A stretch of 64,000 nt of DNA from VXNE01 sp965217825 (GCA_965217825.1 OZ244571.1:1-64000), one strand, 5' to 3'. Counted from the stretch's first letter, positions 43,171 through 52,767 are shown. Translations and numbers: made by a program. Notes: generated by a model from the letters alone, not told the origin.

Positions 43171-44103
43171 CTACACGTAGTGCAACCAGTGTTCGAAGGC
43201 TGGTTCTTCACCGCTCACCACGGCTCGGTACCTGTTCCGCAACCGTGCGGTGATCGGGCCGACGCGGCCGTCGCCGACGGCGCGTCCATCGATGCTGAGC
43301 ACGGGCCACACACCTTCGGAGGTGCCGGTCAGGAACACCTCCGAAGCGCGCCCGAGTTCATCCACCGAGATGTCGCGTTCTTCACAGGGGTTGCCGATCA
43401 TCGACGCGAGATCGATGATCGACGCGCGCGTTATGCCGAGCAGCACCTTGTTCTCTGGTGGTGTTGCAAGGCCTCCCGAGGCGTCGGCGAGGAACAGGTT
43501 CGCCGTCGGCGCCTCTGTTACGCAGCCGTTCTCGTCGAGCAGCACGATGTCGTCGAAACCTTCCCGGCGAGCCCGCCATTTAGCCGTCATGGCCGCCGTG
43601 TAGTTGGCCGCGACCTTTGCGTGGGGTGGGATGATATCGTCCCGCCGGCTGCGCTTGTCGCGTTCGATCTTCAACGACAGTTCCGCACGGCGATGGGGTT
43701 GCCCCCGGTTCCTGTCGATGATATCGCGGTCGCCGTCATAGGCGGCGATGAAAACGGATACGCGGGAATCCTGGGGAACGAGCTCGGCCTCGATCGAAGG
43801 AATCAGCGCGCTGATCTTGATGGACTTCGCACCCGGGTTGCGGCGCACCGTTTCCGCACACGCTTCGACCAGGAGGTCGACGTCATGCTGGAGCGGCAGG
43901 CCGACGATGCGACAGGTCGTCGCGAGCCGTTCGATGTGTTCGCGCAGACGAAACACGGCGATGCCGCGCCGGGCGGCATGGACGCTAAGGTAGTCGAACG
44001 CCAGCGAGCCCCGCTGCAGGCTCTGCGACAAGACGTGCACGGTTGCGTCGTCCCAGGCGATGAACTCGCCGTCGCGCCAGATGGTTCGCGCCGTCATCCC
44101 CAA
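43171..44103 (-). CDS. Class IV PLP aminotransferase (BCAT / D-amino-acid aminotransferase-like)
   Basis: A 310-residue protein (MGMTARTIWRDGEFIAWDDA). HAKVAANYTAAMTAK holds the Schiff-base Lys, and GCVTEAPTANLFLAD is the E-x-PT-x-N phosphate/cofactor signature of fold type IV. GITRASIIDLA follows as normal. The gene overlaps dgcA by 10 bp and is the last of dgcN-dgcA-aminotransferase, so a role in D-amino acid breakdown is likely. Branched-chain aminotransferase activity cannot be ruled out. Confidence 0.92.
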   Translation of the reverse strand: MGMTARTIWRDGEFIAWDDATVHVLSQSLQRGSLAFDYLSVHAARRGIAVFRLREHIERLATTCRIVGLPLQHDVDLLVEACAETVRRNPGAKSIKISALIPSIEAELVPQDSRVSVFIAAYDGDRDIIDRNRGQPHRRAELSLKIERDKRSRRDDIIPPHAKVAANYTAAMTAKWRARREGFDDIVLLDENGCVTEAPTANLFLADASGGLATPPENKVLLGITRASIIDLASMIGNPCEERDISVDELGRASEVFLTGTSEGVWPVLSIDGRAVGDGRVGPITARLRNRYRAVVSGEEPAFEHWLHYV

Positions 44104-45065
44104 ACGTGCTCGGAAAACGATAGACGACTGCCATTGTATTCAAGGCCCGGATTGCGGTCTTTGGCGAGGAGTTGCGGACCGTCAAGATCGGCGTAGCGAG
44201 CGAATCCGGCAAGCAGCAGCGCCGGCGCCATGGAAAGCGACGTGGAAACCATGCAACCGACCACGACTGCCATGTCCCTTGCGCGTGCTTCCCTCGCCAG
44301 GGCCAGCGCCCGCGTCAAGCCGCCGGTCTTGTCCAGCTTGATGTTCACCGCCTGGTAGCGCTCCGCGACGGCGGCCAGGTTCGAGCCATCGCGGATGCTC
44401 TCGTCGGCGCACAGGAGGATCGGCGAATGAAACCCCGCGAGATCTGCATCCGCGCCTTCCGCCAGTGGCTGCTCGATCATTTCGACGCCGGCTTCCGACG
44501 CCACCGGAACGAACATCTTCAAATCCGCAAGAGACCAGCCTTCGTTCACGTCGACAATAAGACGCGCATCAGGCGCACTGGTCCTTACGGCCCGCAGCCG
44601 TTCGATGTCCAGAGCGACAGAATCCGTCCCCAGCTTTATCTTCAGGAGGAGGCGGTCGCGCGCGGCGCGCGCCCGTTCACCCATCCTTTCCGGCGAGTCG
44701 AGACTCACGGTGAGCGCCGTAACGACATCAACCGGTCGCGGAACGCCCGCCAGCTCCCAGGCTGCTCGACCGCTGCGTTTCGCAGCCAGGTCCCACAACG
44801 CGCAATCGAGGGCGTTGCGCGCCGCGCCGGGGGGAAGGACGCTCGCCAGTTCAGCGCTGTCGAATGGACCGCGAAACTCCTCGATCATCCGAACGATATC
44901 CTGCGTGGTTTCGCCGTAGCGGGAATAGGGAACGCATTCACCCCGGCCGCAGAACGCGCCGTCGGTCACCGTCGCCATTACCACCTCGGCTGTGCGCTTG
45001 GTCCCCCGGGATATGGTGAAGGGGCGAGCAATAGGCCAGTCTTGCCGTTGGGCAGTAACTTTCAT
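44094..45065 (-). CDS. dgcA: Enolase-superfamily racemase, DgcA-type (N-acetyl-D-Glu racemase / dipeptide epimerase)
   Basis: A 323-residue protein from ATG 45065 (MKVTAQRQDWPIARPFTISR). The barrel shows the K-x-K motif LLLKIKLG, metal ligands in VDVNEGW, EQPL and CADESI, and the second Lys in NIKLDKTGG. This is the set found in Ala-Glu dipeptide epimerases and the related DgcA. It is placed directly after dgcN, matching the DgcN-DgcA route in which D-Glu is N-acetylated, racemised and later deacetylated. Dipeptide epimerase function in peptidoglycan recycling is the alternative. Confidence 0.88.
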   Translation of the reverse strand: MKVTAQRQDWPIARPFTISRGTKRTAEVVMATVTDGAFCGRGECVPYSRYGETTQDIVRMIEEFRGPFDSAELASVLPPGAARNALDCALWDLAAKRSGRAAWELAGVPRPVDVVTALTVSLDSPERMGERARAARDRLLLKIKLGTDSVALDIERLRAVRTSAPDARLIVDVNEGWSLADLKMFVPVASEAGVEMIEQPLAEGADADLAGFHSPILLCADESIRDGSNLAAVAERYQAVNIKLDKTGGLTRALALAREARARDMAVVVGCMVSTSLSMAPALLLAGFARYADLDGPQLLAKDRNPGLEYNGSRLSFSEHVWG

Positions 45066-45203
45066 GCAACGTTGCGCCGCCAATATCTGCCTATCCGTCT
45101 ATCCACCCACATTGGAAACGTCGCCGGCGTCGGAGTTCCATCATGGACACGAGACTGACGGGAGCATAGGCAGCCCGCCGACCGCCCAAACGACGATACG
45201 GAC

Positions 45204-46199
45204 TCAAAGTATCCCATCGACGATGACGGCGACGCCTTGCCGCACCGGATCGCATGCCGGCAACCCGAATCGACGCCCTGTTTTCTCAATGACGTGCTCA
45301 GCATCCTCCGCGGCGAGGGCCGAGGTATCCATGGCGATACCGGCGCAGCGGATGTCGGGATTGGTCAGGCGCCCAAGAGCGGTGGTCTCTGAGATCACGT
45401 CTTCAATGCGCGCGATGGGCGTTTCGACATTGCGCATGGTGCCGCGGGTCGGCTCGTGGCAGACGACAAAAGCGTCGGGCTGGGTCCCGTGCAGCAGCGC
45501 CAGGCTGACGCTGGCGAAGGATGGATGGAACAGCGAACCCTGGCCCTCCACCACGTCCCAGTGGTCGGCGTTGTTGTCCGGCGACAATGCCTCCGCCGCA
45601 CCTGCCGCGAAGTCGGCGACCACCGCATCGATGGCGATCCCGGAGCCCGAAATCAGAATGCCCGTCTGACCCGTCGCCCGGTAGTCGGCGTCCGCGCCGC
45701 GCCGCAATAGTTCCCGTTCGATGGCAAGGGCGGCGTACTTCTTGCCCACGGAACAGTCGGTGCCCACCGTCAGCAGCCGTTTGCCCGTGCGTTTGCGACC
45801 GCTCGCGGTGTGAAACGATTCGACCGTGTGGCGCACGTCGAACAAACGCCGGCCGAAACGCCGCGCGGCCGCCGCGATCTCGGGTATGTCGGCAAGGCGC
45901 GCATGCATGCCGCTGGCGACATCCAATCCCGCTTCCATGGCTTCGACGACGTGGACGCGCCATGCATGCGGCAGCACACCGCCCGGATTGACGGCGCCGA
46001 TGACCAGGGTTCTGGCGCCGGCACGCGCGGCTTCGGGGATCGACAGTTCCGCAACGCCGAGATCCGCGCCGCAACCGGGAAGCCGCATCTGGCCAGCGAC
46101 AGCGTCCGGCCGCCAGTCGACGATGCCCTGTCCGGTCTTGGCGGCCAACGCGTCCTTGGCATCACCGATGAAGAGCAGGTACGGCGTTTCGATGTGCAT
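45204..46199 (-). CDS. dgcN: DUF1611 protein, D-glutamate N-acetyltransferase DgcN-like
   Basis: A 331-residue protein (MHIETPYLLFIGDAKDALAA). GAVNPGGVLPHAWRVHVVEA is the N-terminal domain mark. LLTVGTDCSVGKKYAALAIE is the P-loop of DUF1611, and DHWDVVEGQGSLFHPSFASV is the family's core. Members near dipeptide-epimerase-like genes are D-Glu N-acetyltransferases. The 138-bp gap to dgcA is unfilled, but both are read leftward. It likely starts use of D-amino acids from peptidoglycan. Confidence 0.88.
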   Translation of the reverse strand: MHIETPYLLFIGDAKDALAAKTGQGIVDWRPDAVAGQMRLPGCGADLGVAELSIPEAARAGARTLVIGAVNPGGVLPHAWRVHVVEAMEAGLDVASGMHARLADIPEIAAAARRFGRRLFDVRHTVESFHTASGRKRTGKRLLTVGTDCSVGKKYAALAIERELLRRGADADYRATGQTGILISGSGIAIDAVVADFAAGAAEALSPDNNADHWDVVEGQGSLFHPSFASVSLALLHGTQPDAFVVCHEPTRGTMRNVETPIARIEDVISETTALGRLTNPDIRCAGIAMDTSALAAEDAEHVIEKTGRRFGLPACDPVRQGVAVIVDGIL

Positions 46200-46261
46200 G
46201 CGGCAGCAATCGCTTCACGTTGACTACTCAACATAGGGGCAAATGGCACGAGATTCCACGG

Positions 46262-47275
46262 TCAGACCTCATCGCGGAGTAACACCTGCCGCCGGTGACG
46301 AGACTTGGCAAAGCTCTCGCCGGAGTCGAATCCCGCCCGTCGATCAGGAAACTCGGCGAATGCGACCAAGTGGAGCAGACTCGAATCAACAAGGAGGCCA
46401 CCAGCGACAATACCCGAAGCGGCGATGCGGATATCGTGACCGAGACCCACGGCTTCGTGTTCTTCAATATCTCCGTTGTTGACGTTGGACAGGAATTCGC
46501 GCGCCTCTTCTACGCCAGGTGGATTCGATGTCGGCTCGGTCAGTTCCCCTTGTTCCAGCGCATCTATCGCATAACTTCGCACAAGCTTCGGCAGAAGAGC
46601 CGCGAATGTCGCTGGCGTGTCGAAGATATCGAGCCCGCAAACCGTCCCGCCAATCGCAAAAATACCGCCGCACACCTCCGGTTCCGCCCTGAAATACCCC
46701 ACGATCTCATCAAGGGCCGATGCATGCTGTTCGAAGAAGGCACCCATGGCGCCCGTCGGCGAGCTCGCGTCCAACGCCCTCGCCTTGTCGCTGATCTCCC
46801 TCCAGATGGCCGATTGGTCGGAATAGCGGGTGCCTTCGAAGCGCATGGATGCTTGAACACTGGCTAGCTTCGCCGCTCGTCCCCGGGAATGATGCACTCG
46901 CTGGGACAGTTCGAACGGATTACTCTGGGGTGACCAGCGTCCCTGTTCCACGCAGGACACCGGAACAGACGTCGACCTGGCGGCCGGCATCAGGAGCGTG
47001 AGATTGGCGACCCGATTCTGCTTGGCGCCAACCAATTCCTCGCCGTCGATGATGAGCACTGGTTGATTCGCCCGGTTATCGACCATCAAGTCCGACACAC
47101 TTCCTCGCTCGGATATTTCCCGCGCGGTCACCAGTCCAGCCGCGAGGGCGTCACGCAGAAGCAGGTAATCCATCGTGTCCTTCGACTGCGAGCGAAGGGG
47201 GAACATCGAAAGCCCCTGAGTCGTCTTCGGCGCCCCGACTTCGAGTCGAGAAATAGCGAATTTTGCTGGATGCAT
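46262..47275 (-). CDS. ARPP-1 (DUF6569) domain protein
   Basis: A 337-residue protein (MHPAKFAISRLEVGAPKTTQ). NQPVLIIDGEELVGAKQNRV is the hallmark of the ARPP-1 domain. VPVSCVEQGRW and GGTVCGLDIFDTPATFAALL also fit. Members are predicted from context to join ADP-ribose or stress-linked systems, but the activity has not been shown. It is divergent from a MerR-like regulator across 121 bp that hold three repeats (47290-47358). Confidence 0.85.
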   Translation of the reverse strand: MHPAKFAISRLEVGAPKTTQGLSMFPLRSQSKDTMDYLLLRDALAAGLVTAREISERGSVSDLMVDNRANQPVLIIDGEELVGAKQNRVANLTLLMPAARSTSVPVSCVEQGRWSPQSNPFELSQRVHHSRGRAAKLASVQASMRFEGTRYSDQSAIWREISDKARALDASSPTGAMGAFFEQHASALDEIVGYFRAEPEVCGGIFAIGGTVCGLDIFDTPATFAALLPKLVRSYAIDALEQGELTEPTSNPPGVEEAREFLSNVNNGDIEEHEAVGLGHDIRIAASGIVAGGLLVDSSLLHLVAFAEFPDRRAGFDSGESFAKSRHRRQVLLRDEV

Positions 47276-47289
47276 TGGCGAAACTCCGT

Positions 47290-47358
47290 CTATATTGTCA
47301 GTAGAGCCAGTGACGCCAGCCTATATGTCTGCAGGATCAAGTCAACAGTATATGTCAG
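47290..47358. promoter_or_regulatory. Three direct repeats between ARPP-1 and MerR-like genes
   Basis: TATATTGTCAG (47290-47300), TATATGTCTG (47321-47330) and TATATGTCAG (47349-47358) are 28-31 bp apart in the same direction. They cover most of the 121-bp divergent intergenic region and are AT-rich. They probably bind the MerR-like protein encoded at 47397 to control both genes. Confidence 0.6.
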
Positions 47359-47396
47359 TTATTTGCCATTAGACGACACCTCACAACAGGATCGCA

Positions 47397-48146
47397 ATGC
47401 GTAGCTTTACGACCGAGGAGCTCGAGCGGGCAACCGGGTTCGACCGAAGAACCATTGCCTACTACGTGCAAAAGGGGCTCATCCCGAAGGTAGGGCGTCG
47501 AGGTCCCCGAACCCGCTACCCGAAACTCGTGATGGACCGACTCCTGTGTATTCGCCGCATCCGAGAGGCGGAAGAAGCCGGTGAAATCGAAGCGGTGTCC
47601 CTGAACGCGATGCAGGCAATATTCGGTCGCGTTTCCGCCGAACTCATCGCTCGGGTGGCGGATGGGGAGACGCCGGTCTCGACGGCCCTGGCCCGTGGGG
47701 CCGCGCCAGCCGAGCGCTCGCACCGCGCGCGGCTGGCGGCGATGGAAGCCTCCTGGTCTGCGACAGAGGTCCGTGAACGTCCCGAGCCATACGCGTTCGA
47801 ATCCGACGACAAAACACCGCCAAAACGGCGTTTGTCCCAGGCAATGGCTGCGGAACCCGCAATGCCATCGGGAGACGCCAGCGCCGGGGAGGACTGGGAC
47901 GAGGCGGCAGACCTCGCGCTGGAAACCGAGACGGAACTGGGAGACGCTCTCTCGGAACTGCAAACCCGCGCGCGCAACCGGCAACGCAAGCCAGGTTCCC
48001 TCGATCGGTGGTCGCGCGTTGAGATTTCGCCGGATGTCGCAATATCGGTTCGCGGTGTGACCGACGAGGACGTGCCGCTTCTGGAGTCGGTGGGCAAGAA
48101 GCTGCGCCGACTCATTTCCGACCGCAAAGACCGTTCCGAGCGCTGA
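47397..48146 (+). CDS. MerR-type HTH regulator with long C-terminal extension
   Basis: A 249-residue protein (MRSFTTEELERATGFDRRTI). The HTH and wing are AYYVQKGLIPKVGRRGPRTR with YPKLVMDRLLCIRRIREAEE. Residues ~100-200 are low-complexity, acidic and Pro/Ala-rich, with no Cys-based metal site. The C-terminal ~40 residues (VEISPDVAISVRGVTDEDVP) form a separate small domain. It is divergent from ARPP-1 and probably its regulator. The yejA gene starts 14 bp after its stop. Confidence 0.88.
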   Translation: MRSFTTEELERATGFDRRTIAYYVQKGLIPKVGRRGPRTRYPKLVMDRLLCIRRIREAEEAGEIEAVSLNAMQAIFGRVSAELIARVADGETPVSTALARGAAPAERSHRARLAAMEASWSATEVRERPEPYAFESDDKTPPKRRLSQAMAAEPAMPSGDASAGEDWDEAADLALETETELGDALSELQTRARNRQRKPGSLDRWSRVEISPDVAISVRGVTDEDVPLLESVGKKLRRLISDRKDRSER

Positions 48147-48160
48147 CCAGGCACACCAAA

Positions 48161-50062
48161 GTGTCGAGTACGATGCGTTCAGGCGGAGGTGGCACAGCAA
48201 TCCGGAGGAGGTTGGCGACCTTGGCTGGCGCCCTGGTGTTTCTGCCCGCGCTCGTTGCGGCGGGAGAGCAAAGCCATGGCTTCGCGTATTTCGGCGACCT
48301 GAAGTACCCCAAGGACATGGCGCACTTTGACTACGCGAACCCGGACGCTTCGAAAGGGGGACAGATCAACCTTTCCATCGTCGGAAACTTCAACAACGTC
48401 CATGCCTATGTCGACAAAGGGAATCTCACGCCCTTCATGAACACCAGGCTGAGCTCAAGGGTTTACGACCACCTCATGCGGTGGTCCGAAGACGAACTGG
48501 CTTCCTACTACGGCCTGCTCGCGGAAAGCGTGGAGGTGGCCGATGACTACAGTTGGGTCGCCTACACGTTGCGCGACAACGCCTACTGGCACGACGGCGA
48601 ACCGGTGACCGTCGACGACGTCCTGTGGACATTCAAGATGCTGAAGACCCAGGCTTCCATCAGTTGGCAAATCTACTACCGCGACTTCGACAGGGTAGAG
48701 CAGACCGGGCCGCGGTCGTTCAGGTTTTATTTCACCGAGGACGCGGAAACGGGCCCGCCACTGGTCGTTCTCACCGCCCGTTTCACAACGCTGCCCAGAC
48801 ACTACTGGGAGGAGAGAGACTTCACCGCCACAACCCTCGAGCCGCCGCTCGGCAACGGGGCCTATCGGCTGGCCGAGGTGGAGGTCGGACACAAGGTGGT
48901 CTTCGAAAGGGTGGAGGACTATTGGGGCAGGGATCTCAACGTCAACCTCGGCCACCACAATTTCGACCGCATTGTGTACACGTATTACTTTGACAGGAAC
49001 GTAATGCTCCAGGCGCTCAGGGCGGGCTTCGTGGACTTGTTCTTCGAGGAGGATGAAGGCCACTTCCACACGGCCTACGATTTCGAGGCCCAACGCCAGG
49101 GGCTGTTCAAGAAGGAAACCTACAGAATGGGCTATTCCTACGGCATGCACGAGAGCGTCGTCCTCAACAACCGTCTTGACCTGTTCAAGGACATTCGGGT
49201 CAGGGAGGCGCTGACGCTGGCCTACAACTTCGATTGGGCGAACCGCGTCTACTGGCACAGCGGCCTGGAACGCAACAACAGCTACTTCATGCGCTCGGGA
49301 ATGCAGGCCAAGGGGCTGCCGTCCGCGGCCGAACTCGAGATTCTGGAACCGTTGCGCGACCAGGTGCCGGAGCGGGTATTCACGCATCCCGTGCCGCTGC
49401 CGCAGAACGAACCTTTCGGACGCAACCGCGATACGCTGCTCCAGGCCGACGCGCTGCTGGTCGAAGCGGGCTGGGTGATCAAGGACTTCAAGCGCGTCAA
49501 CGCCCAGACCGGAGAGCCGTTCACGCTGGAGTTCATCGTCAGGTACGGCCTCCACGAGCGCATGCTTGTACCCTTCGTCGAAAACCTCAAGCGCTTGGGC
49601 ATAGACGCGGTGCTGCGCAAGTTGGAGAGCAACCTGATGACCAACCGGCTGCGAAACTACGACTTCGACGCGACCATACGCAAGATCTATACGTTCATGG
49701 TCCCGATCCCGGCGCGCATGCGCAGCAGCTACAAGTCGCAGTCCGCCGACCAGCCGGCACAGACAAACTTGCCCGGCATCAAGAATCCCGTGGTGGACTT
49801 GCTGGTCGAGGAGGTCCTGAAAGCCAGGACCGAAGCGGAGATGAACACAGCCGGACGGGCGCTGGACCGGGTGTTGCTCTGGAACTTCTACGTTATTCCC
49901 GAAGGATGTCCGCTCGGGCGTCACCCCGTGTACTGGGACCGGTTCGGCCACCCTCCCATGGGTCGAGAACACATGAACTGGACCGGTTTGCACCTATGGT
50001 GGCTCGACAAGGAGAAGAACGCCCGGGTAGAGGCCGGCCTGGCCGGATTGAGGGAAGACTGA
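48161..50062 (+). CDS. yejA: YejA-type peptide/microcin C ABC substrate-binding protein
   Basis: A 633-residue protein (MSSTMRSGGGGTAIRRRLAT) with a signal peptide (basic start, hydrophobic core, VAAG cut region). HGFAYFGDLKYPKDMAHFDY then NPDASKGGQINLSIVGNFNN is typical of YejA. RDNAYWHDGEPVTVDDVLWT is the SBP_bac_5 signature. The end, YWDRFGHPPMG, is nearly identical to the remnant that follows. It would deliver peptides to the YejB/YejE channel encoded downstream. Confidence 0.92.
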   Translation: MSSTMRSGGGGTAIRRRLATLAGALVFLPALVAAGEQSHGFAYFGDLKYPKDMAHFDYANPDASKGGQINLSIVGNFNNVHAYVDKGNLTPFMNTRLSSRVYDHLMRWSEDELASYYGLLAESVEVADDYSWVAYTLRDNAYWHDGEPVTVDDVLWTFKMLKTQASISWQIYYRDFDRVEQTGPRSFRFYFTEDAETGPPLVVLTARFTTLPRHYWEERDFTATTLEPPLGNGAYRLAEVEVGHKVVFERVEDYWGRDLNVNLGHHNFDRIVYTYYFDRNVMLQALRAGFVDLFFEEDEGHFHTAYDFEAQRQGLFKKETYRMGYSYGMHESVVLNNRLDLFKDIRVREALTLAYNFDWANRVYWHSGLERNNSYFMRSGMQAKGLPSAAELEILEPLRDQVPERVFTHPVPLPQNEPFGRNRDTLLQADALLVEAGWVIKDFKRVNAQTGEPFTLEFIVRYGLHERMLVPFVENLKRLGIDAVLRKLESNLMTNRLRNYDFDATIRKIYTFMVPIPARMRSSYKSQSADQPAQTNLPGIKNPVVDLLVEEVLKARTEAEMNTAGRALDRVLLWNFYVIPEGCPLGRHPVYWDRFGHPPMGREHMNWTGLHLWWLDKEKNARVEAGLAGLRED

Positions 50063-50072
50063 GATCGATCAG

Positions 50073-50361
50073 GTGGCACGTCTTTTCGCCAGCCTTCTGG
50101 CGTTCTTCCCCGTGTTCGCGGCGGCGGGGGCGCCAAGCCACGGATTCGCGTATTTCGGCGACCTGAAGTACGCGAAGGACATGCCGCACTTCGACGGAAG
50201 GGCATCCCGTCGGGCGCCATCTCGTATACTGGGACAGGTTTGGTCATCCGCCTATGGGCGTCGAGCACATGAACTGGACAGGATTCCCGCACCTGTGGTG
50301 GCTGGACAAGGAAAAGAGCGGCCGGGTGAATGCCGGGCTCGCCGGACTGAGAAGTAACTAG
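50073..50361 (+). pseudogene. Internally deleted second yejA-like gene
   Basis: It starts as a signal peptide plus PSHGFAYFGDLKYAKDMPHF, then jumps near 50197 in another frame to EGHPVGRHLVYWDRFGHPPM and VEHMNWTGFPHLWWLDKEKS, ending LAGLRSN. About 1.6 kb of the middle is missing compared with yejA, so a tandem duplicate collapsed by deletion. The two halves are out of frame. The sequence differs from yejA by many substitutions, so the duplication is old. Confidence 0.88.
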
Positions 50362-50398
50362 CAGGGCAACTAGCGCGCTTAAGGATCATTTCCAGACC

Positions 50399-51520
50399 AT
50401 GCAAAGCATCCGGGAATTCGCTATCAGGATCGGCTCGTCCTACCTCTCTCGCAGGCTCGCGCTGATGTTGCCGACCTTGATCGGCATCATGCTGGTGAAT
50501 TTCATCATCATCCAGGCGGCGCCCGGCGGCCCCGTCGACCAGGCAATCGCTCGAATTCAAGGCGAGGACGTCGCGGCAACCGCGATGATCGGCGGCGGAG
50601 GCGGCGCTCCCAGCGGCATGGAAGCGGGCGGCCAGAGCAGCTACGAATTCGCGCGGGGGATCGACCCGGAACTCATCAAGGAACTGGAAAAGCAGTTCGG
50701 CTTCGACAAGCCGGCGCATGTCCGGTTCTTCCAGATGTTGAAGAACTACTTCTCGTTCGATTTCGGCGACAGCTTCTACCAGGACGTCCCGGTGGTCGAC
50801 CTGGTGATAGAGCGTTTGCCCGTGTCGCTGTCGCTCGGTGTCGCCACGCTGCTCATCGTCTACACGATTTCGCTTCCCTTAGGGATACGGAAGGCGGTCC
50901 ACGACGGCACGCAGTTCGATATCTGGACCAGCTTTGTGATCCTGATCGGCTACGCGATCCCCGCGTTCATTCTGGCGATGCTGCTCATCATCCTGTTCTG
51001 TGGCGGCGAGTACTTCGACTGGTTTCCGCTGCGCGGACTGATATCGGACAACTACTCCGAGCTCACGTTCTGGGATCAGGTCACCGACCGGATTCATCAC
51101 CTCGCCATGCCCGTCGCCGCCCTGGTCGCGGGAAGTTTCGCGACGTTGACCATGCTGACGAAAAACTCGTTCCTGGACGAGATCAACAAGCAATACGTTC
51201 TGACCGCCCGGTCGAAAGGACTGACGCCGGCACGCGTGTTGTACGCCCACGTATTCCGTAATGCCATGCTCATCGTCATCGCGGGATTTCCGGCGGCGCT
51301 GCTCGGCATACTCTTCACCGGCGGCATCCTGATCGAAGTCATATTCTCGCTGCGGGGCATCGGCCTGCTGGGATTCGAGGCCATCATGTCGCGGGACTAT
51401 CCGATCGTGTTCGGCACGCTTTTCGTGTTTACCCTGCTGGGCCTCGTGACACAGCTCATCGCCGATCTCGTCTACACCCTGGTGGATCCGCGAATAGATT
51501 TCGAAACCAGGGGAACGTGA
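50399..51520 (+). CDS. yejB: YejB-type ABC transporter permease
   Basis: A 373-residue protein (MQSIREFAIRIGSSYLSRRL). LMLPTLIGIMLVNFIIIQAA and PGGPVDQAIARI open as in YejB. TARSKGLTPARVLYAHVFRN is the EAA loop. A periplasmic insert rich in Gly after TM1 is usual in YejB. The stop overlaps the yejE start (GTGA). Channel half for YejA-bound peptides. Confidence 0.95.
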   Translation: MQSIREFAIRIGSSYLSRRLALMLPTLIGIMLVNFIIIQAAPGGPVDQAIARIQGEDVAATAMIGGGGGAPSGMEAGGQSSYEFARGIDPELIKELEKQFGFDKPAHVRFFQMLKNYFSFDFGDSFYQDVPVVDLVIERLPVSLSLGVATLLIVYTISLPLGIRKAVHDGTQFDIWTSFVILIGYAIPAFILAMLLIILFCGGEYFDWFPLRGLISDNYSELTFWDQVTDRIHHLAMPVAALVAGSFATLTMLTKNSFLDEINKQYVLTARSKGLTPARVLYAHVFRNAMLIVIAGFPAALLGILFTGGILIEVIFSLRGIGLLGFEAIMSRDYPIVFGTLFVFTLLGLVTQLIADLVYTLVDPRIDFETRGT

Positions 51521-52617
51521 TCGTGGGCGAAGCGAACATCTCCGTGGACCCAGTCGCCAGGCAACGCTGGCGCGCCAGTCCGCTGACGCGCCGTAGATGG
51601 GCCAATTTCCGCGCGAACAAGCGTGGCTACTGGTCGCTTCGCATATTCCTTGCCCTGTTCATCTTTACGCTCTTCGCCGAGTTCATCGCCAACGACAAGC
51701 CGCTGGTGATTTACTACGAAGACCGCTACTACTTCCCCCTGCTCAACAAGTATGCCGAGACAGAGTTCGGCGGCGAATTCAAGGTCGAGGCCGACTATCG
51801 GGAGCATTTCGTAAAGGACCTCATCAGGGACAAGGGGGGTTGGATGCTCTGGCCACCGATTCCCTTCAGCTACAACACCATCGACTACTACCTGCCCGGC
51901 ACTGCCCCCTATCCGCCTTCCAGGGAACACTTGCTGGGCACCGACAACGTCGGCAAGGACGTATTGGCCTCGCTCATCTACGGGGCGCGGCTATCGTTCC
52001 TGTTCGGCCTCGTCCTGACGTTTATTAGCTCGATTATCGGCGTCTGCGCCGGCGGTCTTCAGGGGTATTTCGGCGGCAAGGTCGACCTCTTCGCCCAACG
52101 TTTCGTTGAGATCTGGGCGGGGCTTCCCACGCTGTTCATACTGATCATCCTCGCCAGTATCGTCGAGTCCAACGTGTTCTGGCTGCTGGGCATCCTGACC
52201 CTCTTCAGTTGGATGGCCCTGGTCGCGGTCGTGCGCGCGGAGTTCCTGCGCGCGCGCAACTTCCAATACATCGATGCGGCCCGCGCCCTGGGCGTCACCG
52301 ATCTCAGGATCATGGTGCGGCACGTGCTGCCGAACGCCATGGTGGCGACCATCACCTTCCTTCCCTTCATCCTGACGGGATCGATCACCGTGCTTACGTC
52401 TCTCGATTTCCTCGGCTTCGGACTGCCGGCGGACTCGCCGTCGCTCGGCCGCCTGCTGGCGCAAGGTCGCGCCAATATCCATGCGCCCTGGCTCGTGCTG
52501 ACCACTTTCACCACGCTCGCGGTCATGCTGACGCTTCTCATTTTTACGGGCGAAGCGGTACGCGACGCCTTCGACCCACGCAGGGACCCCGCGGGCGTTC
52601 TCCAGTCGAAGAGCTGA
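51517..52617 (+). CDS. yejE: YejE-type ABC transporter permease
   Basis: A 366-residue protein from GTG 51517. RRWANFRANKRGYWSLRIFL, then EFIANDKPLVI and YYFPLLNKYAETEFGGEF are YejE marks. HLLGTDNVGKDVLASLIYGA and DLRIMVRHVLPNAM are permease motifs. No YejF double ATPase follows. The ATPase must be encoded elsewhere, or the OppD/F-like pair at 25701-27754 serves both. Confidence 0.95.
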   Translation: MIVGEANISVDPVARQRWRASPLTRRRWANFRANKRGYWSLRIFLALFIFTLFAEFIANDKPLVIYYEDRYYFPLLNKYAETEFGGEFKVEADYREHFVKDLIRDKGGWMLWPPIPFSYNTIDYYLPGTAPYPPSREHLLGTDNVGKDVLASLIYGARLSFLFGLVLTFISSIIGVCAGGLQGYFGGKVDLFAQRFVEIWAGLPTLFILIILASIVESNVFWLLGILTLFSWMALVAVVRAEFLRARNFQYIDAARALGVTDLRIMVRHVLPNAMVATITFLPFILTGSITVLTSLDFLGFGLPADSPSLGRLLAQGRANIHAPWLVLTTFTTLAVMLTLLIFTGEAVRDAFDPRRDPAGVLQSKS

Positions 52618-52767
52618 TTCGCGTCCGCTCCGAGAGACCGCCGTTACGATTGGACGATTTCCCACGCGATTTCCCGTCGATGCGCTACATCGCATTGACG
52701 GTCGAAGGCGTACAGTGCTGCTTCTCGTCGTGCGACGGCCGCACGAACGACGCACACCGGGTTTGCT

